A stretch of DNA of 6,636 nt. It comes from Actinomycetes bacterium. Its GTDB lineage: Bacteria; Actinomycetota; Acidimicrobiia; Acidimicrobiales; UBA8190. The notes beneath the pieces are model-generated. The model was not told the origin of the DNA, did not search any database, and worked only from the letters and a program-made list of their open reading frames with translations. The stretch spans positions 1-6,636 of the forward strand of contig JAJYAB010000099.1 in assembly GCA_021779775.1 (NCBI GenBank), read 5' to 3'. Every line of letters begins with the position of its first letter. Positions within the stretch are counted from its first letter, which is position 1. The translations under genes were made by a program, and so were the position numbers. Below, one piece after another: positions 1 to 5,212 of the stretch.

Positions 1-83
1 GTGCTCACCCTTCGACGCATCCGTACCAGGAGCCGGAACAGCAATGTCGCGAACACCGGGGACGTCCGGGACGCCGACGTAGG

Positions 84-467
84 GTGATCGAGGTGGAAAG
101 GGCGATCACCGGCTACCACGAGGACGACGAGGGAGATTGGGTCGCCGAGCTTTCTTGCGGCCACAATCAGCATGTCCGTCACCGCCCGCCGTTCCAGCTC
201 CGAGCGTGGGTGACCGACGAAGCGGGACGGACTGCCAAGCTCGGGACCCTGCTCGACTGTCCGCTCTGTGATCGGCCGGAGCTAGCGGAGGCCGACGATC
301 ATCACGCGGCCGATCGCGACGAACCGTCGGTCACGCCGACACGGCGAGCTGCTGAAGATCAGGGTGGAGAGGCCGCGTGTTGGGTGCACATGCTGTGTTC
401 TAATTGCGGAGTAATGCTGGACGGTGGTCCCCACAGGGAGGGCTGTCACTCCGAGGATCTCCGGTGA
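84..467 (+). CDS. DUF3565 family cysteine/histidine-rich protein with C-terminal extension
   Basis: The first ~65 residues match the DUF3565 pattern: an acidic GDWVAELxCGH block (17-27), then HVRHRPPFQ (30-38), a WVT segment, and LDCPLCD (57-63). C25, H27, H30, H33 and C59-x2-C62 could bind a metal; this is inferred. The family has no established biochemical function that I can state. Residues 65-95 are a low-complexity polar linker. The tail adds C105-x2-C108-x8-H117-x3-C121, a CCHC knuckle-like arrangement beyond the usual ~70-80 residue family length. Family members usually begin MERxIxG, which fits the in-frame GTG at 93 better than the GTG at 84; AGGG at 81-84 lies 8 nt before 93, so 93 is the preferred start. 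The GTG at 84 overlaps a stop at 85-87 of an open frame entering from the left edge, which would favour 84 only if that frame is real. Confidence 0.82.
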   Translation: MIEVERAITGYHEDDEGDWVAELSCGHNQHVRHRPPFQLRAWVTDEAGRTAKLGTLLDCPLCDRPELAEADDHHAADRDEPSVTPTRRAAEDQGGEAACWVHMLCSNCGVMLDGGPHREGCHSEDLR

Positions 468-589
468 ACACGCCGAGCCCCCTGGACCTGATGGCCGTGC
501 GTTCGACCGGCAAGGTCCCTCCGGGGTGTGGTCATTATCGACCCGGGGTCGTCCGACCGCCTCGTGTGAGTAGTGCAGCGCCATAGCGG

Positions 590-602
590 CTGCATTATGC
601 AG
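590..602. repeat. 13-nt perfect palindrome
   Basis: CTGCAT and ATGCAG are perfect inverted arms around a central T. Outer GGC (588-590) and GCC (603-605) could lengthen the stem with a small bulge. It could be a protein-binding site or a small hairpin; no T-run follows, so a rho-independent terminator is unlikely. Confidence 0.5.
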
Positions 603-631
603 AGCCCAGGACCACGACTTTCGCGTGAGCA

Positions 632-667
632 GAGGTGTGGACATCCGCGAACGAAGGATGTCACCTC
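632..667. repeat. bulged 12-bp hairpin
   Basis: GACATCC (640-646) pairs perfectly with GGATGTC (656-662) across a 9-nt loop. GAGGT (632-636) then pairs with ACCTC (663-667), leaving a 3-nt bulge GTG on the 5' side. The left arm includes TGTGGACAT (636-644), the reverse complement of a DnaA-box-like ATGTCCACA. There is no T-tract after it. It may be a structured RNA element or an origin-type secondary structure. Confidence 0.5.
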
Positions 668-728
668 CACCCTGTGCTTTGAATCTTCGCGCCTTTCGGG
701 CTGACTGTCCTGGGCTTTCGTGCTGTTT

Positions 729-779
729 CGTGGCATTTCCACGGGGTTGTCCACAGGGTTTATCGACCTGATTATCGAC
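729..779. other. DnaA-box-like site with paired TTATCGAC motifs
   Basis: TTGTCCACA at 747-755 is a perfect match to the actinobacterial DnaA box consensus. It is preceded by a CGTGG/CCACG hairpin with a 5-nt loop (729-743). It is followed by two TTATCGAC motifs 12 bp apart (760-767 and 772-779); a third copy is at 535-542. One good DnaA box can occur by chance, so origin function is only an inference. Confidence 0.35.
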
Positions 780-792
780 TCCTGATCACCCT

Positions 793-812
793 GCCCTACG
801 CAGCCCTACGCA
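793..812 (+). repeat. tandem pair of 10-bp GCCCTACGCA repeats
   Basis: Two exact back-to-back copies of GCCCTACGCA (793-802 and 803-812). The same 10-mer recurs at 881-890 as the first unit of a second cluster. One-turn (10-bp) phasing puts both copies on the same face of the helix, as expected for binding by an oligomeric protein. This could be an operator or a minimal iteron pair. Confidence 0.6.
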
Positions 813-880
813 CGAGAGTGTGCCGCCACACCGGGAGCACGCTGGGGTTTCGCGGCTGCCGGTCTCGAAGGCGTCTCCGT

Positions 881-920
881 GCCCTACGCAGCCCTACCGC
901 AGCGTAGGGCAGTGCCCTAC
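881..920. repeat. second GCCCTAC cluster with inverted copies
   Basis: GCCCTAC occurs at 881-887 and 891-897, then inverted (GTAGGGC) at 904-910, then direct again at 914-920. The copies at 891 and 904 form a 7-bp inverted repeat with a 6-nt spacer; those at 904 and 914 form another with a 3-nt spacer. Together with 793-812 this gives six copies within 128 bp. Regulator or Rep protein binding is the simplest reading; the protein is unknown. Confidence 0.6.
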
Positions 921-1225
921 TCGAGGCGAGTGGAGAATACGACTGCGTGGCGCGGGCCGGTCGACCGTGAGTGATGCGCATCGTCTCGGCCGTGGAGGTC
1001 GAGCGGCAACTTGTGGTTTGACGGTCGACAGCCAGCAGGCTTGTGAGGTCGCCGTCGAGGATGGAGGGAGCGATCGCGGTGACGGGGCCCATGGCGGCCC
1101 GGTGCAGACCTCCGGTGGCGGAGCGCCTGAGCGGTTCAGGGCTCGGCGAGTCCCGCTCGTTCGAGCGTGGTTGGCCCATACACGGCATCGAGGCGCTGTC
1201 GCACCCCTCGCGTAGGCTCGTCGTC

Positions 1226-1232
1226 GAGGAGG
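1226..1232 (+). promoter_or_regulatory. strong ribosome binding site of the tcm operon
   Basis: GAGGAGG lies 7 nt before the GTG at 1240 and decides that start. TAGGCT at 1213-1218 fits the loose TANNNT -10 pattern, but I see no convincing -35 element, so the promoter position is uncertain. Confidence 0.75.
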
Positions 1233-1239
1233 TGGGCCC

Positions 1240-1986
1240 GTGGCTGACCACAGCACGATCGAGTGGACCGAGGCGACTTGGAACCCGACGACTGGTTGTG
1301 ATCGAACCTCGCCGGGATGCGACCACTGTTATGCGCTCACGCTCGCGCGGAGGCTCAAAGCAATGGGCAACCCCAAATACCAAGTCGACGGTGACCCTCG
1401 CACTTCAGGCCCCGGGTTCGGGATCACGCTCCACAAGGACCAGCTGGACCTGCCCAGACGATGGGTCACGCCACGGACGATCTTCGTCAACTCGATGAGC
1501 GACCTCTTCCATCCGGCTGTGCCCGACTCGTTCATCGCGGATGTCTTCGCCGTCATAAGCGACACGCCTCGTCATACGTATCAGGTCCTCACGAAGCGGT
1601 CGAAGCGACTCGCAGCACTTGGTGAAACGCTCGGTTGGCCGGAGAACCTATGGATGGGCGTGAGCGTGGAAAGCGCTCGATACACGTTCCGCATTGGCGA
1701 TCTTCGACAGACTTCCGCCGCGACGAAGTTCTTGTCGATCGAGCCGCTCATCGGCCCTGTTGGCGAGCTCGATCTTGACGGTATCCAATGGTTCATCGTC
1801 GGGGGCGAGTCGGGACACGGCGCACGTCCGGTCGAGTACGAGTGGATTGTTGAGGTACGAGACCAGTGCGTCGCGGACGGCGTGCCCTTCTTCTTCAAAC
1901 AGTGGGGGGGCAGAACGCCAAAATCCGGCGGGAGGGAACTCGACGGTCGGCACTGGGATGAGATGCCGGGGAGTCTGGTGAGCTGA
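1240..1986 (+). CDS. three-Cys-motif DUF5131 (phage Gp37/Gp68-like) protein
   Basis: The 248-residue product has the family hallmarks in order: IEWTEATWNP (7-16), the three-cysteine motif C20-x6-C27-x2-C30 followed by YA, VNSMSDLFH (83-91), LTKR (117-120), GVSVE (140-144), SIEPL (166-170), VGGESG (187-192) and FFKQWGG (218-224). The family is named for phage proteins Gp37/Gp68 and is often called a three-Cys-motif protein. The cysteine trio resembles the iron-sulfur ligands of radical SAM enzymes, so a radical or redox chemistry is suspected, but no substrate is established. It looks complete. The GTG start is supported by GAGGAGG 7 nt upstream. It directly precedes tcmP in the same frame with only a TGA between them, so the two are surely co-expressed. 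Base composition looks less GC-rich than the BTAD gene downstream, suggesting acquisition. A phage or mobile-element origin is plausible. Confidence 0.9.
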   Translation: MADHSTIEWTEATWNPTTGCDRTSPGCDHCYALTLARRLKAMGNPKYQVDGDPRTSGPGFGITLHKDQLDLPRRWVTPRTIFVNSMSDLFHPAVPDSFIADVFAVISDTPRHTYQVLTKRSKRLAALGETLGWPENLWMGVSVESARYTFRIGDLRQTSAATKFLSIEPLIGPVGELDLDGIQWFIVGGESGHGARPVEYEWIVEVRDQCVADGVPFFFKQWGGRTPKSGGRELDGRHWDEMPGSLVS

Positions 1987-3063
1987 GTGGCAGTCCCCAG
2001 GGAGGTCGTGTGGGACCGTGATCCGCACACCGAGGCGAAGCATGACTTGCTCAAGGTCTACCTGGATGCCTGGTTCCCGATCATGGCATCGAGATGGTCG
2101 TCGACCGGGATCTGCTACGTCGACGCGTTCGCTGGACCAGGTGAATACCGCGATGGCAGCGTCGGGTCCCCGATCATCGCCCTGGATGCTGCCTGCCGAT
2201 CTGAGGTCAGCCAGTACCCCACCGAGGTACGATTGGTCTTCATCGAGAAGGAACCTGACCGGTTCGAGCACCTCGAATCGATGGTTGCGGGTCGCACCCT
2301 GGCCAGGCGATGTCATGTGACGATGAAACTGGGCGCCTGCGAAGAAGTGCTCCTTCTCGAGCTCGATAAGAGCAAGGCGTCGCGCGGACCGGTGTTTGCG
2401 AACTTTGACGGCTGGGGCGTGGACACGCCCTTCGAGCTCATCCAGAGGGTCGGACAGGGGAAGCGACCTGAAGTTCTCGTCACGTTTCACTCGCAGTGGT
2501 TCACGCGCTTTGCGGGGCAGGAGGAAGTCGGTGCGGGTGACCGGGTCTTCGGCGACCGCGAATGGCGGGCGGTAGCTGATCTCGCGAGTCCGATCGAGAA
2601 GAGGCGGTACCTTGTCGATGAGTACCGTCGACGCCTTACCGGCGCAGGTTTCCCGTATCACCTGACGTTCGAACTGCTCGACGAAGGCGGCCACCCGCTC
2701 TTCCTCGTGTTCGGAACGACCCAGGAAATTGGCGTGGAGAAGATGAAGGACGCCATGTGGCGAGTAGACAGCGTGTCTGGATCGAAGTTCAGAGACCCTC
2801 GTGATCCGAACCAGCTGGCATTCGACCTCTCGGACGGTGACCCGAATCTCACCTTGCTTCTTCAGCAGATCCGCGAACTGCTGGACGAGGGTCCGAAGAC
2901 CCTCGTTGAGCTGCAGCAGTTTGCCCTACTCGAGACCGTTTTCAAGAAAGTCCATGCGAAGACCGCTGTGGACCGCTTGGAGGCCGATGGAACGGTGACG
3001 TGCCGACGTGCTCGGGCCTACGAACAGTTCATTGTGGAGAGAGCCGCAGACTCACTGTTCTGA
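1987..3063 (+). CDS. tcmP: three-Cys-motif partner protein TcmP
   Basis: The 358-residue product matches TcmP, a family found repeatedly beside three-Cys-motif proteins. The N-terminus carries the family signature PHTEAKHDLLKVYLDAWFP (13-31). YVDAFAGPGEY (44-54) looks like the glycine-rich motif I of a Rossmann-fold methyltransferase, and FIEKEP (85-90) fits the acidic motif II position. FANFDGWG (137-144) occupies the place of the D-P-[FW]-G motif that I expect in relatives; here Gly replaces Pro. Residues ~285-345 look like a C-terminal winged helix (RELLDEGPKTLVELQ, then KTAVDRLEADGTV). I infer a nucleotide- or SAM-binding core plus a nucleic-acid-binding tail; the activity is not known. 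The GTG start abuts the TGA of the upstream gene, with GGTGAG at 1977-1982 and GGGGAG at 1968-1973 as possible ribosome sites. Translation is probably coupled to the upstream gene. Confidence 0.88.
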   Translation: MAVPREVVWDRDPHTEAKHDLLKVYLDAWFPIMASRWSSTGICYVDAFAGPGEYRDGSVGSPIIALDAACRSEVSQYPTEVRLVFIEKEPDRFEHLESMVAGRTLARRCHVTMKLGACEEVLLLELDKSKASRGPVFANFDGWGVDTPFELIQRVGQGKRPEVLVTFHSQWFTRFAGQEEVGAGDRVFGDREWRAVADLASPIEKRRYLVDEYRRRLTGAGFPYHLTFELLDEGGHPLFLVFGTTQEIGVEKMKDAMWRVDSVSGSKFRDPRDPNQLAFDLSDGDPNLTLLLQQIRELLDEGPKTLVELQQFALLETVFKKVHAKTAVDRLEADGTVTCRRARAYEQFIVERAADSLF

Positions 3064-3087
3064 GGGCACGAGGGTCAAGCGCGTCGG

Positions 3088-3125
3088 CGTCCGGCTCATA
3101 ACTCAGTGGTCGACAGTTCATAGTT
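3088..3125 (+). other. initiator-tRNA-like 3'-half remnant (possible attachment site)
   Basis: GGCTCATAAC (3093-3102), then GGTCG five bases later (3108-3112), then GTTCA three bases later (3116-3120) reproduces blocks and spacing of the anticodon arm, variable loop and T-arm start of bacterial initiator tRNA. The intervening bases differ. The T-stem does not pair, no acceptor stem or 5' half is present, and it cannot be a working tRNA. Integrases often leave tRNA 3' halves as attachment sites; here that is inference. Confidence 0.35.
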
Positions 3126-3159
3126 CACAGGTCGCCGCCCTCGACCGCCTGGGGGTCGC

Positions 3160-3176
3160 CCTCGGCATCGCCGAGG
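3160..3176. repeat. 7-bp inverted repeat between tcmP and the BTAD gene
   Basis: CCTCGGC (3160-3166) and GCCGAGG (3170-3176) are perfect arms with a 3-nt loop. No T-tract follows, so a rho-independent terminator is weakly supported. It may instead be leftover coding sequence. Confidence 0.3.
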
Positions 3177-3192
3177 TTCGCGCCCAATAGAT

Positions 3193-3198
3193 AAGGAG
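3193..3198 (+). promoter_or_regulatory. ribosome binding site pointing to a CTG start at 3208
   Basis: AAGGAG sits 9 nt before an in-frame CTG at 3208. No ATG, GTG or TTG occurs in that frame between the TAG at 3121 and the ATG at 3289, and the ATG at 3289 has no ribosome site. This site therefore favours a non-AUG start upstream of the first ATG. Confidence 0.45.
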
Positions 3199-3288
3199 AA
3201 GCAACCTCTGCCCGAAGACGACGCCGCGCACCGGGAGCGGCCAGATCTCCTGGAGATCGGAGAGCGCGACGGCACGAACGTCGCGGTC

Positions 3289-4761
3289 ATGCTCTCCGAG
3301 CTTGGCGCTGTCGCGTTGCACGGCGATGGTGCCGATGACGTCGCACGCGCATGGGTGGCAGCGCTCCTCACCCGAAGTGGCTCGATCGCGGCCGAGGCCC
3401 TCCTCACGACCGACACCATGGGACGCCTGTTCGCCGGACTGGGTGAGGTGCCCGGCATCCGGGTGGTCGAGGGGTCCGAGCAGGTGGTGCGAATCCTCGA
3501 AGCAGAGGTGCTCGGCCGTACCCGAAAGCTCGACCCCGAGGGCCTCGACGACGTCGTTGCCTACCGGCAGGCGAACCCGGCCGAGCCGATACCGAGCGTC
3601 TTGGCCGTTGTCGACGCCCTCTCCGACGGCTGGTCACCCCGCCTCCGCTCGACTCTGGAGGTCGGATCGCGCCTTGGGATCGGCGCCGTCTTCCTCGACG
3701 AGACCGAGTCCGCCGCCACCATCTGCCTCGAGCTCGACCACGGCCGGGTCGTCGCCGTTGAGCCAGCCGTTCGCGCCGGAGATCTCCTCGGTTGTCGGCT
3801 CTTCTCGCTCGACGCCGCCGAGGCGACCGACGCGCTCGGTGCCCTGGCCCAGGCGGAGTTCCGCCCGACGAGCGAGGAGAACCCCGAGTGGACCGAGGTG
3901 ATCGAGCGGATGGAGCACCCACCACCCACAACGGAGCCGTGGCCCGATGACGTCGTCGACACCAGCGCTCCCGAGGCGCCGGTCGCGGTGCAGGTCCTCG
4001 GGCTGCTCACCATCACCGTCGAGGGAAAGACGATCGGGCGAGGGCTGCGCAGCGTCGCCAAGGAGCTGCTCACCCTCTACCTGCTCCATCCCGAGGGGGC
4101 GAGCGTCGAGCAGGCGGTGGAGAATTTGTGGCCCGACACCGACCCGAGCCAGGTTCACCGCCAGTTCTGGACTGCCGCCGGCAACTTGCGCACCCGCCTG
4201 CGAGAGGCAACCGACACCGACGCCAAGGTGCTCGACCAGGCCGGCGACGTCTACCGGCTCGATTCCGAGGTGGTCTCGTCCGACCTGTGGGAGCTCCAGC
4301 GCGCCCTCGCCGACGCCGCCCGCGCCCCCGACGACGAGGCGGCCGCGGGGGCCCTGCGGCGTGCCGTCGAGAGCTTCGGGGGCGACCTCGTCCAGGGGTC
4401 GGGCTGGCTCTGGGTCGAGCCCGCCCGCGAGGACCTCCACCGCCGCGCCGTCGATGCCCACCTGCGCCTGGCCGAGTTCGAAGAGCGACTCGGCAACCCC
4501 GCCGCCGCCGAGGCCGTGCTGGAGCGGGTGGTCGACCTCGACCGCTATGGCGAAGAGCCCTACCGGCGGCTCATGGTCCTCCAGGCAAAGATCGGGCGCA
4601 TCGACGCGGTCAAGGCCACGTGGCGACTCCTCCAGCGGCGCCTCGATCTCGACCTCGACCCGGACCCCTCCTCGGGACAGCTCTACCGCTCCCTCACCGG
4701 TTCCGACAGCGCCACGAGCCGCGGTGACGAGCGCAGCGGAAGGTCGTCGTGGCGGTCGTAG
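3289..4761 (+). CDS. BTAD-domain transcriptional regulator, C-terminal half only
   Basis: Numbered from the ATG at 3289, residues 1-190 match the cytoplasmic middle region of large actinobacterial BTAD regulators (GAVALHGDGADDVARAW, AAEALLTTDT, LGIGAVFL, GCRLFSLDAAEATD). An acidic, Pro-rich linker follows (191-231). Residues ~232-326 form a winged-helix DNA-binding domain, and ~330-470 a TPR-like bacterial transcriptional activator domain (SSDLWELQRAL to SSGQLYRSL). Full relatives are usually around twice this length, with membrane helices and a LysM domain at the N-terminus; these are absent here. Family-like residues (PDLLEIGERDG) continue upstream of the ATG, so the real start may be CTG at 3208. 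Such proteins are encoded beside Tad/Flp pilus genes, and this one overlaps a prepilin peptidase by 13 nt. It is either a naturally short form or the remnant left by insertion of the tcm segment. Confidence 0.82.
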   Translation: MLSELGAVALHGDGADDVARAWVAALLTRSGSIAAEALLTTDTMGRLFAGLGEVPGIRVVEGSEQVVRILEAEVLGRTRKLDPEGLDDVVAYRQANPAEPIPSVLAVVDALSDGWSPRLRSTLEVGSRLGIGAVFLDETESAATICLELDHGRVVAVEPAVRAGDLLGCRLFSLDAAEATDALGALAQAEFRPTSEENPEWTEVIERMEHPPPTTEPWPDDVVDTSAPEAPVAVQVLGLLTITVEGKTIGRGLRSVAKELLTLYLLHPEGASVEQAVENLWPDTDPSQVHRQFWTAAGNLRTRLREATDTDAKVLDQAGDVYRLDSEVVSSDLWELQRALADAARAPDDEAAAGALRRAVESFGGDLVQGSGWLWVEPAREDLHRRAVDAHLRLAEFEERLGNPAAAEAVLERVVDLDRYGEEPYRRLMVLQAKIGRIDAVKATWRLLQRRLDLDLDPDPSSGQLYRSLTGSDSATSRGDERSGRSSWRS

Positions 4762-5108
4762 CCGCGCCACCTCGGAGCACCCTCGCCCGCGTGGCGGCCA
4801 TGGCATCACCCGTCGCCCTTGCCGACGTGGCGCTGGCGCTCCGCCTCGGGTGGACGGCAGCCCTTCCCGCGTACCTGTTCCTCGGGGCGGTCTGCGCAGT
4901 GGTCAGCGTCATCGACGTGTCAACCCGCCGAATCCCCAACCGGGTGGTCCTCCCGGCGCACGCGATCGGCGGGTGCCTGCTCGCCGTCGCCTCGGCGTCC
5001 GACGACGAGTGGAGCTCGCTCGTCCGGGCCGCTCTCGGCATGGCCGTCCTCGGCGGCTTCTACCTCCTCCTCGCCGTTGGGTTCCGCGGTCAGATGGGCT
5101 TCGGCGAC
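4749..5108 (+). pseudogene. prepilin peptidase (A24/TadV-CpaA type), truncated by insertion
   Basis: Prepilin peptidases are membrane aspartic proteases that cleave leader peptides of type IV and Flp pilins. Three hydrophobic segments are visible (~37-56, 67-83, 91-111). The first catalytic Asp is D56 in VIDVSTRRIPN, and the second is D120 in GQMGFGD. In intact enzymes GFGD continues with VK and further membrane helices; here it changes abruptly to PLTELVRLSQ, a non-membrane tail that stays open to 5339 and overlaps the recombinase gene. I therefore end the genuine part at ~5108. The GTG start has GGAAGG at 4738-4743 and overlaps the BTAD gene by 13 nt, implying coupled translation. Both Asps survive, but without the downstream helices activity is unlikely. 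The missing 3' end should lie beyond the inserted element. Confidence 0.78.
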
Positions 5109-5148
5109 CCGTTGACCGAACTAGTGAGACTCAGCCAGACGGCGACCA

Positions 5149-5163
5149 TCCCACGCTTTGGGA
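5149..5163. repeat. small hairpin near the left end of the element
   Basis: TCCCA and TGGGA are perfect 5-bp arms around CGCTT, about 40 bp inside the proposed boundary. It may be a recombinase arm site or simply chance. Confidence 0.3.
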
Positions 5164-5212
5164 CCGCTGCCTGCTCTGATCGAGCCACCGACTCTGAGAT
5201 GAGGATCTGGCC

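Larger units (their letters stand above)
468..1239. other. long non-coding stretch with repeats and hairpins
   Basis: About 770 bases separate the DUF3565 gene from the tcm operon. Open frames exist on both strands, but their translations are rich in Arg, Pro and Ser, have no recognisable domain, and lack good ribosome binding sites. The stretch holds a 13-nt palindrome (590-602), a bulged hairpin (632-667), a short hairpin (729-743), a DnaA-box match (747-755), TTATCGAC motifs (535-542, 760-767, 772-779) and GCCCTAC heptamers (793-920). The bases around 590-790 look more AT-rich than the surroundings. From 921 to 1200 I see nothing I can name. Confidence 0.6.

Noticed and set aside
1..87. 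Open frame from the left edge ending at TGA 85-87, with a GTGA overlap to the DUF3565 frame
   Set aside because: Only 28 codons, Arg-rich and unrecognised; two of the three forward frames are open here, so it is not evidence of an upstream gene.
1023..1031. GGTCGACAG at 1023-1031 and 3108-3116 as direct repeats flanking the tcm operon
   Set aside because: Nine bases of a GC-rich motif is too short; flanking sequence does not match, so an attachment-site pair is not supported.
796..1383. Minus-strand frame in the non-coding stretch, with a fairly protein-like segment
   Set aside because: It runs into the DUF5131 coding region on the other strand, has no ribosome site that I can see, and no motif I recognise; at most a decayed remnant.
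1648..2694. Long minus-strand open frame (348 codons) across both tcm genes
   Set aside because: It is antisense to two well-recognised proteins, spans their junction, and its translation shows no domain; it reflects GC-biased codon positions.
2933..2944. GCCCTACTCGAG inside tcmP, identical to 914-925
   Set aside because: About one 12-nt match is expected by chance in a window this size, and here it simply encodes protein.
3244..3258. GATCTCC-T-GGAGATC palindrome
   Set aside because: It lies in the likely coding region (PDLLEI) and is explained by codon choice; no second copy was seen.
3634..4809. Minus-strand open frame of 391 codons opposite the BTAD gene
   Set aside because: Mirror of a strongly matched coding frame in GC-rich DNA; Gly/Val/Glu/Leu-rich with no recognisable family.
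3947..5179. Plus-strand open frame of 410 codons overlapping the BTAD and peptidase genes
   Set aside because: Ser/Pro/Arg-rich out-of-frame reading of two genes with clear homology.
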